This document shows positions 33,677 to 42,307 of a DNA stretch of 64,000 nucleotides, piece after piece; positions within the stretch are counted from its first letter, which is position 1; each line of letters opens with the position of its first letter. The translations under genes and the position numbers were made by a program. Under the pieces are notes generated by a model. The model worked only from the letters and a program-made list of their open reading frames with translations. It did no database searches and was not told the origin of the DNA. The DNA lies in contig NZ_JACHMP010000001.1 in the NCBI RefSeq assembly GCF_014204985.1, forward strand, positions 248,001 to 312,000, written 5' to 3'. This stretch comes from Streptosporangium becharense (GTDB taxonomy: Bacteria > Actinomycetota > Actinomycetes > Streptosporangiales > Streptosporangiaceae).

Positions 33677-34682
33677 CAAGCCGCCCACGATCTACGACGT
33701 GGCCAGGGCGGCCGGCGTGGCCACCTCGACGGTCTCGCGGGCGTTCTCCCGGCCGGGCCGGGTCAACGCCGACACCGCGGCACGCATCCGGCGGGTCGCC
33801 GCCGAGCTCGGCTACCGGGTCGATCCTCTCGCGTCCGCGCCGCCGACGGGCCGTACCTCCATGCTCGCGCTCGTCGTCTCCGACGTGACCAACCCCGTCT
33901 ACGCCGAGATCATCCGCGGCGCCGAGTCCGCCGCGGCCGAAGCCGGGTACGTGCTGCTGCTCATCGACGCCCAGGAGTCCGACCGGCTGGAGCGTGACAG
34001 CCTGGAACGCGCACTGCCCGGTGTCGAAGGCGTCGTGCTGGCAGGCACGCGGATGTCGGACTCGGCCATCCGCGTGGCGGCCAAACAGCGTCCCGTGGCC
34101 CTCCTCAACCGCCACGTGACGGACGTGCCGAGCATCGTGCACGACAACCTCCGGGGCATGCGCCTGACCGCCGAGCACCTGTACGAACGCGGCCATCGGA
34201 AACTGACCTACGTCGCGGGGCCGGACGCCTCCTGGGCGAACGGCATGCGCTGGCGATGCCTGCGCGAGGCCGCCGCCGAGCTGGGGCAGCGGGTGCGGCG
34301 GCTGGGCCCCTTCGCCCCCACCCTGGCCGACGGCTGGGAAGCGGCGAACGCGCTCCTGTGTGACCCGCCGACCGCCGTCGTCGCCTACAACGACCAGCTC
34401 GCGATCGGCCTGGTGCTCGCCCTGCAGGCCGGCGGGGTCCGCGTCCCCGGCGACGTCAGCGTGATCGGGTTCGACGACATCTTCCCCGCCCGGATCGTGA
34501 CACCCCCGCTGACGACCGTGGCCGCTCCGCTGCGTGCCCAGGGACGGACCGCCGTCAAGGCCCTGCTGGCGTGGCGGGGCGGCTCCGCCTCTCTGGCCGG
34601 TCGGTCGACGACCTTGCCGGTCAGGCTCGTCGTGCGCGGCTCGACCGCCCGCCGCCGCTCCCACCGGGCCCGATCTGGGTGA
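33663..34682 (+). CDS. LacI-family regulator
   Basis: This 339-residue LacI/GalR regulator has its N-terminal HTH at 8-32 (T-I-Y-D-V-A-R-A-A-G-V-A-T-S-T-V-S-R-A-F), the hinge ending Y-R-V-D-P-L, and a periplasmic-binding-protein-like core with L-V-V-S-D-V-T-N-P-V-Y near 66 and V-I-G-F-D-D-I near 270. The ATG at 33663 lies inside the tetR end. The palindrome GGCAAGCGTTTGCC at 29222 fits its expected site, so it is the best candidate repressor of the divergent uxaC and larA operons, probably released by a uronate or its metabolite. Confidence 0.92.
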   Translation: MPGPDKPPTIYDVARAAGVATSTVSRAFSRPGRVNADTAARIRRVAAELGYRVDPLASAPPTGRTSMLALVVSDVTNPVYAEIIRGAESAAAEAGYVLLLIDAQESDRLERDSLERALPGVEGVVLAGTRMSDSAIRVAAKQRPVALLNRHVTDVPSIVHDNLRGMRLTAEHLYERGHRKLTYVAGPDASWANGMRWRCLREAAAELGQRVRRLGPFAPTLADGWEAANALLCDPPTAVVAYNDQLAIGLVLALQAGGVRVPGDVSVIGFDDIFPARIVTPPLTTVAAPLRAQGRTAVKALLAWRGGSASLAGRSTTLPVRLVVRGSTARRRSHRARSG

Positions 34683-34715
34683 GGCGACCGCGCTCCTGAA
34701 TGCGCGTCCCCGCCT

Positions 34716-35621
34716 TCATCGGGAGCCGTTCATGGCCGCGAGCAGTGCGTCGCCGACGATCCTCGTGGCGGGTGAGCTGTAGGGGGTGAGCCCTTTCACC
34801 AGGGTCAGGCGGGTCGCGGTCAGTCGCCGGTCGGTGAGGGGGACGCGGACCAGCGTCCCCCGCGCCAGTTCGGGGGCGGTGTCCTCGGCGGTCATGAAGA
34901 TCGCCGTCCCCGTGCGTACCGCGATGTCCCGCAGCAGGGCGAGCGAGTTCGCCTCGTAGTTGATCCTGAGGTGGGTGCCGGTCTCGGCGCAGGCGCGGTC
35001 CACCTCCTGTCTGATCCCGAAGTGCTGTCCGGGCAGGGCGACAGGGTGATCGCCGAGGTCGCGCAGTGAGCATGCCGGCCTGCCGGCGAGCGGGTGGCCG
35101 GGGCGGACCATGAGGGACAGCGGCAGCGGCTGGTCTCTCAGCGTGACGATGTCCGAGCGTGTCGGGGGCCCGAAGACGAACCCGAGGTGCGCGCTCCCCT
35201 CCGCGACCGCGGCGCCGACGTCGTGGGAGCCGGCGACCCGGACGTCGATGCGGACGTCGGGGTGGGTGGGGGCCAGCGCGGCGAGCGCGTCCGGGATGTA
35301 TCGGCTCAGCGGCCCTTCGACGGTGGCGATGACGACGTGTCCGCGCACACCGTGCCGGTCGGCGTCGAGTTCCGCGCGGAGGTCGGCGGCGCGCTGCCGG
35401 GTGTGCGTCGCGAACTCCAGGACGTGGTGCCCGGCGGCGGTCAGGGTCATTCCGCGGGCGCCGCGGGTGAACAGCGGAACGCCGAGGTCGTCTTCCAGCA
35501 GGCGGATCTGACGGCTGACCGCGCTGGGTGCGACGAACAGATTCGCGCCGGCACGCGTCACCGAACCCGTGGCGGCGACTTCGCGGAAGTAACGGAGCGC
35601 CGCCGATTCCATCGCGTGCAC
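34716..35621 (-). CDS. LysR-family regulator
   Basis: This 301-residue LTTR has its N-terminal HTH (A-L-R-Y-F-R-E-V-A-A-T-G-S-V-T-R-A, P-S-A-V-S-R-Q-I-R-L-L-E-D-D-L-G) and a substrate-binding core starting near G-H-V-V-I-A-T. The GTG at 35621 is spaced seven bases from AAGGGG. An ATG at 35612 is also possible. It diverges from the CnbZ-like/RidA operon across about 150 bases that contain an AT-rich promoter-like patch (35640-35700), so it probably activates that operon in response to its substrate. Confidence 0.87.
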   Translation of the reverse strand: MHAMESAALRYFREVAATGSVTRAGANLFVAPSAVSRQIRLLEDDLGVPLFTRGARGMTLTAAGHHVLEFATHTRQRAADLRAELDADRHGVRGHVVIATVEGPLSRYIPDALAALAPTHPDVRIDVRVAGSHDVGAAVAEGSAHLGFVFGPPTRSDIVTLRDQPLPLSLMVRPGHPLAGRPACSLRDLGDHPVALPGQHFGIRQEVDRACAETGTHLRINYEANSLALLRDIAVRTGTAIFMTAEDTAPELARGTLVRVPLTDRRLTATRLTLVKGLTPYSSPATRIVGDALLAAMNGSR

Positions 35622-35773
35622 CGGCACACCCCTTGAGCTTGCGAAAAATTCGCAATGAACCTACCACAACTTGTCGTAGCTCATCGGAATCGAGAATGCG
35701 AAGCTGATGGGCAACCCGGTGCGGCGGGCCGGGCACGGCTCCTTCCGCCGCCGCTGATGTGTGAGGATGCGTC

Positions 35774-36529
35774 GTGTTCGATCTCGTGCCGACCCCGTTC
35801 GGCTACGCCTTTCTGCGCGGTGTCAGGCAGTACTCCGGGGGTGTGGTCGCGACGAGCGGCCACCGTCTGACCCGGATCCAGTTCTCCACGCCGATGCCGC
35901 TGGAGGAGGGGGTGCGCCGGGCGACGGAGATCATCCGGGCCGCGGGCCGGCCGGCGGCGGCGCTGTGCGCCTGCGAACTGCGGACACCGGCCCCGTTCAC
36001 CGAAGCGGAGTTCACCGCGTTCAACAGCCGGTACGTGGCCGCCCTGGCGGCGGCCGGCGTCGCGCCGCACGGTGACGACAGCCCGGTCGCCCGCACCAAC
36101 GTGTGCCCGGCCCCGGGCCTGGTCCGCGAGCCGAGCCTGCATGCCTTCTGCTTCGCCGAACCCGGCGGCGGCCGGGTCGCCGACTTCGTCGTGTCCGGCA
36201 GCGCCGAGGTCCCCGAAGGTCTGGGCAACTACCATGACCATGTCGTCGCCCCGGGTGACGTGACGGGCGAAGGGCTGCTGGAGAAGGCACGATTCGTGCT
36301 CGGGCAGCTGGGCGGCCGGATGGCCGGCCTCGGTGTGGGCGGCGCGGTGCCGCAGGTCGTGCAGGTCTACTCCGTGCACGACGTCCACGCGGTGCTGGCC
36401 GGCCCGGTGGCGGAGTTCGCACCGCACCGCGGTGTGACGTGGCATCCGGCGCGGCCCCCGGTCGCCGGCCTGGAATACGAGATGGACTGCCGCACGGTCG
36501 GCGTCGAACGCCTCGAGGCCGCCGGCTGA
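35774..36529 (+). CDS. CnbZ-like deaminase (2-amino-5-chloromuconate deaminase family)
   Basis: This 251-residue protein matches the family of CnbZ, which deaminates 2-amino-5-chloromuconate in chloronitrobenzene breakdown. Visible family segments are V-R-Q-Y-S-G-G-V, C-A-C-E-L-R-T-P-A-P-F-T-E near 67, V-A-R-T-N-V-C-P near 115, G-N-Y-H-D-H near 163 and L-E-Y-E-M-D-C-R near the end. Its C-terminal half resembles RidA folds. The GTG at 35774 is chosen from the conserved N-terminus. It is followed by a true RidA gene, supporting chemistry on an enamine/imine intermediate. The actual substrate here is unknown. Confidence 0.75.
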   Translation: MFDLVPTPFGYAFLRGVRQYSGGVVATSGHRLTRIQFSTPMPLEEGVRRATEIIRAAGRPAAALCACELRTPAPFTEAEFTAFNSRYVAALAAAGVAPHGDDSPVARTNVCPAPGLVREPSLHAFCFAEPGGGRVADFVVSGSAEVPEGLGNYHDHVVAPGDVTGEGLLEKARFVLGQLGGRMAGLGVGGAVPQVVQVYSVHDVHAVLAGPVAEFAPHRGVTWHPARPPVAGLEYEMDCRTVGVERLEAAG

Positions 36530-36625
36530 GCGGGCGGCGGCCCGGACGCCCGTGATGCCGCGGGCCGCGGACACGGCCGGATGCCGCACCGGAAACCAAC
36601 GCGAACACAACAAGGACGGATACGA

Positions 36626-37012
36626 ATGAGACAACACCACCTCCGGCCGGACGGGCTCCCTCCCACCAACGGATACAGTCATGTGGTCGTCCACGACGGG
36701 CCCGGCGTCCTGGTGTCCGGGCAGGTGCCACTGGACCGGGACGGGAACCTGGTGGGTGCGGGCGACGCCGAGCGGCAGATCACCCAGGTCTTCACGAACC
36801 TCGCCACCGCGCTCGCCGCCGCCGGCGTCGGCATGCGCGACGTGGTGAAGCTGACCGTGTATCTGACCGACCGCGCCGACCTCGCCGCCTTCCGCCGCGT
36901 ACGGGACAGGTACATCGACACCTCACGGCCGCCGGCGTGCTCGCTGGTGTTCGTCCAGGGCCTGGTCAGCCCCGATTTCCGGGTCGAGATCGATGCCCTC
37001 GCGGCCCGCTGA
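36626..37012 (+). CDS. RidA-family enamine/imine deaminase
   Basis: This 128-residue member of the YjgF/YER057c/UK114 (RidA) family has G-Y-S-H-V-V near residue 16, V-S-G-Q-V-P-L-D near 30, A-L-A-A-A-G-V-G-M-R-D-V-V-K-L-T-V-Y near 62-80, and R-P-P-A-C-S-L-V near 102. The catalytic Arg of canonical RidA (in the R-P/R-x-C loop before the C-terminal strand) is present as R-P-P-A-C. It hydrolyses reactive enamines/imines to keto acids. It overlaps the peptidase gene by 20 bases and is probably co-transcribed with the CnbZ-like gene. Confidence 0.9.
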   Translation: MRQHHLRPDGLPPTNGYSHVVVHDGPGVLVSGQVPLDRDGNLVGAGDAERQITQVFTNLATALAAAGVGMRDVVKLTVYLTDRADLAAFRRVRDRYIDTSRPPACSLVFVQGLVSPDFRVEIDALAAR

Positions 37013-39002
37013 CGCCGCCGCGTCCCGGCCGGCCCGCGCACCCCGCACGGCCCGGCCCGCCATGCCGCCGGGGGCGTGGCCCAGCCCGCTCACCGCGGCG
37101 GCCGTTGCCACGGGGCAGGTCCGTTACGGCGGCGTCGTCGTCCGCGACCGGGGGGACACGGTGTGGTGGGCCCAGACCACGCCCGACGGCACCGGCCGGA
37201 TGAGCGTGTTCCGCCGCGACCGCGAGGGCCCGGCACGCGAGATGCTTCCCCACCGGATCGACGCCCGTACCCGTCTGCACGAGTACGGCGGGCAGTGCTG
37301 GACGGTCATCGGGGAGACCCTGGTGACCAGCGACTTCGCCGACCAGCGCCTGTACCGGGTGGACGACGGCGTGGCCGCTCCCCTGACGGCGGACAGCGGC
37401 CTGGCCGACCGGTACGCGCAACCGGCCGCGCTGCCCGGCACCGGGTGGATCGTGTGCGTCGCCGAGCGTCACCGCGACCGGGTGACGCACGCGCTGGTCG
37501 CGGTCGCGCTGGACGGATCCGGTGCGGTCGTGGACCTGTGGACCGGGTCGGATTTCGTCGCGGCCCCGGCGGTCTCACCGGACGGACGGCGCATCGCGTT
37601 CCTGACCTGGGACCATCCGCGGATGCCCTGGGACGGGACCATGCTGCGGACGGCGGCGCTGACGTTCGACCAGGGGCGCCCCGCCCTCCACGCCGTGACG
37701 GCGGGACCGGGCGGCCCGGAGGAGTCGGTCCTCGCACCGTCGTGGATGGACGACGACACGGTGTGCGTTGCGACCGACCGGTCGGGGTGGTGGAACCTCG
37801 CCGCGGTGCCGGTCACCCGCCCGCTCACCGCCGGCGAGCCCGCACCGATGTGGCCGGCGCCGCGGGAGTGCGGTGTCCCCCTGTGGCAACTGGGCTTCCG
37901 CAACCACGTCTCCCTGCCCGAGGGTCGCACGTTCGTGGTGGGCGGCGGCCGGCCGTACCTGCTCGCCCCGGACGGCACCGCGACCCCCATCGAGTGCCCG
38001 TTCACGACCTGGCTGCCCTGGCTGGACGCCGACGGTGACACCGTCGTCGGGGTGGCCGCCGCGGACGACCGCGCGCCGTCCCTCGTCGGCGTCGACACCG
38101 CGACCGGTGCCTGGACCGTCCTCACGGCGCCGCCCCAGCCCGATCCCGCCTGGACGCCACGGCCGCGCCGTCTCACCGTCCGCACCGGCACCGCGGACGT
38201 GCCGGTGCACTTCCACCCGCCGACCGCGCCGCGGCACCGGCTGCCCGACCACGCCGCGCCACCGGCCGTCATGTGGGTTCACGGCGGCCCCACCGCGTCC
38301 TTCCCGCAGCACTACCAGGGCGAGGTCGCCTATTTCACCAGCCGCGGTCTCGCCTTCGTCGCCGTGGACTACACCGGATCGAGCGGTCACGGACGCCGCT
38401 ACCGCACGGCACTTCGCGGACGGTGGGGCGACGCCGACGTCACGGACTGCATCGCCGTCGCCCATGACCTGCTCGAGCGCCGCAGGGTGTCGCGCATCGC
38501 CATCCGCGGCATCAGCGCGGGCGGGCTCACCGTGCTGCTGGCGCTGGCGCGGCCCGACTCGCCGTTCGTCGGAGGAGTCTCCTATGCCGGCGTCGCCGAC
38601 CTCGGCAACTTCGCGCGGCGTACGCACGATTTCGAGTCCCGCTACCTCGAAGGGCTCATCGGGCGGCTGCCCGGGGATCGGGCCGCCTACCTGGACCGGT
38701 CGCCCCTGTCCCACCTCGGCGCGGTCACCCGGCCGGTGCTTCTGCTGCACGGCCAGGACGACCCGGTCGTCCCGCTGGAGCAGGCGCACGCGGTGGCGCG
38801 CGCGCTGACCGCGGAGCGGGTTCCCCACAAGCTGCTCACCTTCGCCGGTGAAGGGCACATCTTCAGCCGTCCCGCGACCATCGCCGCCGCGCTGGAGGCC
38901 GAGCTCGGTTTCTACGGCCGGCTGTTCGGCTTCGACCCGCCTGACGTCCCGCACCTCCCGCTGACGCCCGTGCCCGCCCCTGCCGCGGGTGATCCGGAAT
39001 GA
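36993..39002 (+). CDS. S9 prolyl-oligopeptidase-family peptidase
   Basis: This 669-residue acylaminoacyl-peptidase/dipeptidyl-peptidase-like serine peptidase has an N-terminal seven-bladed propeller (repeated strands up to ~residue 390, e.g. V-S-P-D-G-R-R-I-A-F) and a C-terminal alpha/beta-hydrolase domain. The domain starts at W-V-H-G-G-P, with the nucleophile in G-I-S-A-G-G near residue 508, Asp in H-G-Q-D-D-P-V-V-P near 588 and His in G-E-G-H-I-F near 623. There is no signal peptide, so it is cytoplasmic. ATG at 36993 overlaps ridA. An ATG 23 codons later is a possible start. Its stop overlaps the SDR gene (ATGA). Confidence 0.88.
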   Translation: MPSRPADAAASRPARAPRTARPAMPPGAWPSPLTAAAVATGQVRYGGVVVRDRGDTVWWAQTTPDGTGRMSVFRRDREGPAREMLPHRIDARTRLHEYGGQCWTVIGETLVTSDFADQRLYRVDDGVAAPLTADSGLADRYAQPAALPGTGWIVCVAERHRDRVTHALVAVALDGSGAVVDLWTGSDFVAAPAVSPDGRRIAFLTWDHPRMPWDGTMLRTAALTFDQGRPALHAVTAGPGGPEESVLAPSWMDDDTVCVATDRSGWWNLAAVPVTRPLTAGEPAPMWPAPRECGVPLWQLGFRNHVSLPEGRTFVVGGGRPYLLAPDGTATPIECPFTTWLPWLDADGDTVVGVAAADDRAPSLVGVDTATGAWTVLTAPPQPDPAWTPRPRRLTVRTGTADVPVHFHPPTAPRHRLPDHAAPPAVMWVHGGPTASFPQHYQGEVAYFTSRGLAFVAVDYTGSSGHGRRYRTALRGRWGDADVTDCIAVAHDLLERRRVSRIAIRGISAGGLTVLLALARPDSPFVGGVSYAGVADLGNFARRTHDFESRYLEGLIGRLPGDRAAYLDRSPLSHLGAVTRPVLLLHGQDDPVVPLEQAHAVARALTAERVPHKLLTFAGEGHIFSRPATIAAALEAELGFYGRLFGFDPPDVPHLPLTPVPAPAAGDPE

Positions 39003-39829
39003 CGCCGGCGCCGACCGTCATGATCACCGGTGCTACCGACGGGCTGGGCCTTGCCCTGGCCCACCGGCTCGCGGCCGACGGCACCCGTCTCCTCCTGCAC
39101 GGACGCGACCCCGGCAGGCTCCGCCGCGCCGCGCTGGAAGTCTGCCGTCGGCACGACTGCCCGCCGCCGGTGACCGTCTGCGCGGACCTGTCCGAGCTCG
39201 CGCAGGTCCGCCGCCTCGCCCGCGAGGTGGCATCGGTCACCGACCGGCTCGACGTGCTCGTCAACAACGCCGGAACCGGGTTCGGAGGACCGGGAGACCA
39301 GCATCGGCGGCTCAGCGCCGACGGCCACGAACTGCGTTTCGCCGTCAACCACCTCGCCGGATTCGACCTCACCCTGCGGCTGCTGCCGCTCCTGCGCCGC
39401 GCGCCGCACGCCCGGATCGTCAACGTCGCCTCCATCGGCCAGCACCCGATCGACTTCGACGACGTCATGCTCGAACACGGCCACACCCCCGTGAGGGCGT
39501 ACCGGCAGAGCAAGCTCGCCCAGATCATCGCCGGGTTCGAGCTGGCCGAACGCCTACGCGGCGAGCGCATCACCGTCAACAGCCTGCATCCGGCCACGTA
39601 CATGCCCACCAAAATCGTGCTGGCCGCGCTCGACCACAGCGTCGACACCCTTGAGGCCGGCACCGAAGCGACCTGGCGGTTGGTCGGCTCTGCCGACCTC
39701 TCCGGCATCACGGGCCGTTTCTTCGACCGCACCCGGGAGGCCCGTGCCCACCCCACCGCCTACCGGCAGGACGTCAGAACGCGGCTCTGGCAGCTCAGCC
39801 TCCGCCTCACCGGGGCACCGTCGCCGTGA
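38999..39829 (+). CDS. SDR-family NAD(P)-dependent oxidoreductase
   Basis: This 276-residue classical/retinol-dehydrogenase-like SDR has the cofactor loop T-G-A-T-D-G-L-G at 10-17, N-N-A-G-T near 87, the catalytic Ser in N-V-A-S-I-G near 145, and Y-R-Q-S-K (Tyr-x-x-x-Lys) near 167, so it should be active. It is translationally coupled to the S9 peptidase and is the last gene of the LysR-adjacent run. The substrate is unknown. Confidence 0.9.
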   Translation: MTPAPTVMITGATDGLGLALAHRLAADGTRLLLHGRDPGRLRRAALEVCRRHDCPPPVTVCADLSELAQVRRLAREVASVTDRLDVLVNNAGTGFGGPGDQHRRLSADGHELRFAVNHLAGFDLTLRLLPLLRRAPHARIVNVASIGQHPIDFDDVMLEHGHTPVRAYRQSKLAQIIAGFELAERLRGERITVNSLHPATYMPTKIVLAALDHSVDTLEAGTEATWRLVGSADLSGITGRFFDRTREARAHPTAYRQDVRTRLWQLSLRLTGAPSP

Positions 39830-39894
39830 AGACAACCCTCCGCGGCGCCGTGCGATGCTGGGCACACTGACCACCCACGGCCCGAGGAGTCGCG

Positions 39895-40335
39895 ATGCCA
39901 CTCACCGGCGAGTACGAACCCAGCCCGGTCGGCTTCGTTGCCGAGCAGGTGGAGCTCTACGAACGCACCGGCGGCGCGGAGGGCGACACCCTGCAGGACC
40001 GCCCCGTCGTCATCCTCACGACCAGGGGCGCCAGATCCGGGAAGATCCGTAAGACGCCGCTGATGCGGATCACCGACGGCACCCGCTACGCCGTCGTCGC
40101 CTCCCAGGGAGGAGCGCCCACGAACCCCTTCTGGTACCACAACATCGTGGCCGACCCGCACGTCTCGTTGCAGGACGGCGCGGTCGCCCGCGACTACGTC
40201 GCACGCCGCGTCGAGGGCGAGGAGCGCGAGAAGTGGTGGGCCATGGCCGTGCAGACCTGGCCCGACTACGAGGAGTACCGCAAGAGGACCGATCGCGACA
40301 TTCCGGTCTTCGTCCTCGAACCGTCGTCCTCCTGA
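39895..40335 (+). CDS. deazaflavin (F420)-dependent nitroreductase family protein
   Basis: This 146-residue protein of the Ddn/DUF385 split-beta-barrel family has the characteristic R-G-A-R-S-G-K-I-R-K-T-P-L near residue 43, Y-A-V-V-A-S-Q-G-G-A-P-T-N-P-F-W-Y-H-N near 64, and P-x-V-x-L-Q-D-G. These residues bind the F420 phosphate and deazaflavin. Members reduce nitroimidazoles, quinones or biliverdin-like substrates with F420H2. The ATG at 39895 follows GAGGAG. It is monocistronic between the SDR gene and a terminator. Confidence 0.87.
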   Translation: MPLTGEYEPSPVGFVAEQVELYERTGGAEGDTLQDRPVVILTTRGARSGKIRKTPLMRITDGTRYAVVASQGGAPTNPFWYHNIVADPHVSLQDGAVARDYVARRVEGEEREKWWAMAVQTWPDYEEYRKRTDRDIPVFVLEPSSS

Positions 40336-40340
40336 TCCGC

Positions 40341-40373
40341 CGGTGACCGTCCAGGGGGCCTGGGCGGTCACCG
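40341..40373. terminator. terminator between convergent genes
   Basis: Nine perfect plus three nearly perfect base pairs (arms 40341-40352 and 40362-40373) enclose a GC-rich loop, directly after the F420-type gene and before the end of the leftward hydrolase gene. Confidence 0.65.
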
Positions 40374-40409
40374 ACTCGACGACCCGCGCCACGACACCGG
40401 GCGTCCCGC

Positions 40410-41342
40410 TCACCGGTCCTCGGACGGGCTCCCGGCCGCTCCCAGCGGAGCGATGATCTCGTCGCGGTGGGAGAAGGGAGCCAGATGGCCGCCGGGCACG
40501 AACGTCGCCGTCGCGTCGGGGAGCCGGTCCGCCAACCGGCGGGCCAGCGCGACCGGGACCTTGGGGTCGTCGAGCCCGTGCCACAGGCGCACGGGCCCGG
40601 CGACGTCGGCGGGATCGAAGTCCCAGGGCCGTAGGTACCGCCGCAGGTCGTCGGCCATGGCCGCCCCACCCTGCCGGGTGCTCTCCCGCACGTCGGCGAG
40701 GAAGGCGGCCCGCGCGCCGCTGTCGGCACCGTCGAGCAGTTCGCGAAAGACCGCCCGGTCGGCAGGGGGGAGACCGCGCTGGACACGGGCGATGAGTCTG
40801 TCGGTGTCACCGCGGGCGGCGGCGGCCGTCATCACGGCGGAGAGCGAGCACAGCCGGCGCAGCACCCGGGGAGCACGTCGGGCCAGGCGCCAGTAGAGAG
40901 CGTCCCCGCGGCTGGCGGGGGCCCATCGCTCTCCGGGCTCGACCGGCGCCATACCGCTCAGGACGGTCGTGGCGGTGACGAGGTCGGGATGGGCGGCGCC
41001 GAGTGCCAGAGCGGGACCGGCCCCCATGGACACGCCGATGACGGCGACGCGGCCGAAGCCGAGGTGGGCGATGAGTTCGGCGGCGTCGCATGCCCAGGCG
41101 GTGAATCCCGCGTCCGGATGCGGCGTCGACCGGCCGTAGCCCGGCCGGTCGACGGAGACCAGGCGCACGCCGTGCCGGTACAGCAGAGTGTCGGGCAGGG
41201 TCCATCCCGCCACCCAGCGGGAGGAGGAGTAGCCGTGAACGAGCAGGCACGGTCGTCCGGAGGGGTCACCGAGGACGGTGTATCCCATCCGCCGGCCGTC
41301 GGCGAGGGTGAGGGTCTGCTCCGCGGTGGTGGCGGTGTTCAT
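40410..41342 (-). CDS. alpha/beta hydrolase
   Basis: This 310-residue cytoplasmic alpha/beta-fold hydrolase has the oxyanion loop L-V-H-G-Y-S-S-S-R at 34-42, D-R-P-G-Y-G-R-S near 65, the nucleophile G-V-S105-M-G-A-G, an acid in H-G-L-D-D-P-K-V near 258 and the catalytic His in P-G-G-H-L-A-P near 285. This subgroup includes haloalkane-dehalogenase- and peroxidase-like enzymes, but the substrate cannot be told. The ATG at 41342 follows AAGGAAG. The PadR gene upstream on the same strand ends about 90 bases away and may regulate it. Confidence 0.88.
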   Translation of the reverse strand: MNTATTAEQTLTLADGRRMGYTVLGDPSGRPCLLVHGYSSSRWVAGWTLPDTLLYRHGVRLVSVDRPGYGRSTPHPDAGFTAWACDAAELIAHLGFGRVAVIGVSMGAGPALALGAAHPDLVTATTVLSGMAPVEPGERWAPASRGDALYWRLARRAPRVLRRLCSLSAVMTAAAARGDTDRLIARVQRGLPPADRAVFRELLDGADSGARAAFLADVRESTRQGGAAMADDLRRYLRPWDFDPADVAGPVRLWHGLDDPKVPVALARRLADRLPDATATFVPGGHLAPFSHRDEIIAPLGAAGSPSEDR

Positions 41343-41434
41343 GGTCGCTCTGCTTCCTTGTCGGGGCCTGCTCGCGGCTTCCTGTGCCGGGAGGAGGGAA
41401 AAGGGGGGAACCGGGGGCGATGTCGCGGCGGGCG

Positions 41435-41995
41435 TCAGCCCGCTCCGCTCCCACTGAGCGCGTCGCCGGTGTCCGCGGGCCAGTCCGCCACGGTGTCGAT
41501 CGCCCACTCGGCCCAGGAGACCATCGCCTCCAGCCGCCGGATTCCGGCTTCGACACCCAGCAGGGCCGCGCGATCAGCGGGTCGGCCGGGGTCGAGACCC
41601 TTCTTCGTGGCCCGCATTCCGCGCAGCCTCGCCCGGTGGTACTCCATCTCCTCACGCAGGAATGCCTGGGCCTCCTCGGGGTGGACGAGCCACAGGGCGA
41701 AGGAGCGCAGCACCGTCTCGTTGCGCTGGGAGTGGTCTGCCGAGGTGGTCGTCAGCCAGTCGCGGAGCACGCGCAGTCCCTCTTCGGTGATCTCGTAGGG
41801 GCGCCGTCCCCGGGAGCCCTCGGCCTGCTCCCGGATGAGTCCTTCGGCGGCCAGCCGCCGCAGCTCGGGATAGACCTGGGTGGGCTTGGCGTGCCAGACG
41901 AACTTCAGGATGCCCTCGAAGTCGCGGTTGAGGTCGTAGCCGCTGCGCGGGCCTCCGGAACTGATCAAAGTGAGCAGGGCCATCTGTAGCGACAT
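41435..41995 (-). CDS. PadR-family regulator with long C-terminal domain (subfamily with Vir/AphA-like tail)
   Basis: This 186-residue regulator has its winged helix at ~5-80 (L-T-L-I-S-S-G-G-P-R-S-G-Y-D-L-N-R-D-F, P-T-Q-V-Y-P-E-L-R-R-L-A-A-E-G-L, R-G-R-R-P-Y-E-I-T) and a helical C-terminal dimer domain (~100-170). The ATG at 41995 follows GGAGGTGG. It is followed on the same strand by the alpha/beta hydrolase. An AT-rich dyad upstream (42037-42065) is the probable autoregulatory operator. Confidence 0.9.
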   Translation of the reverse strand: MSLQMALLTLISSGGPRSGYDLNRDFEGILKFVWHAKPTQVYPELRRLAAEGLIREQAEGSRGRRPYEITEEGLRVLRDWLTTTSADHSQRNETVLRSFALWLVHPEEAQAFLREEMEYHRARLRGMRATKKGLDPGRPADRAALLGVEAGIRRLEAMVSWAEWAIDTVADWPADTGDALSGSGAG

Positions 41996-42036
41996 GCGAA
42001 CCACCTCCGCGCGACCATCTGACACATCAGGAGAAT

Positions 42037-42065
42037 ACTAAAAAATTTTACTGTTGTCCTTTAGT
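42037..42065 (-). promoter_or_regulatory. AT-rich dyad before the PadR gene
   Basis: ACTAAA at 42037-42042 is inverted as TTTAGT at 42060-42065 around a run of A and T. On the minus strand TAGTAT can serve as -10. It lies 40-70 bases upstream of the PadR start, where PadR proteins usually bind their own promoter. Confidence 0.5.
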
Positions 42066-42307
42066 GTTGAAGGTACTCTGCCTGGTCCAGCAGATCCGAT
42101 CCACGGAGCCGCCGGAGTGGACGGATCACCTGCTCCCCCTCACTCCAGGACCGATCGCGACGAACGACGCCGGTCCGGTCTGCGGACTCGGGGATCACCG
42201 CCCCGACCCCCTGCCGGACGGGGGCGTCGCACGGGGTGGGTGACACGCCGCGCCGAACCACAGCGTCGGGGCACCCTGAGAACAGCGGCACGGGCCCGGT
42301 ACGGCTC

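Noticed and set aside
37575..38954. 459-codon minus-strand frame opposite the S9 peptidase
   Set aside because: Shadow of a gene with intact catalytic triad on the plus strand.
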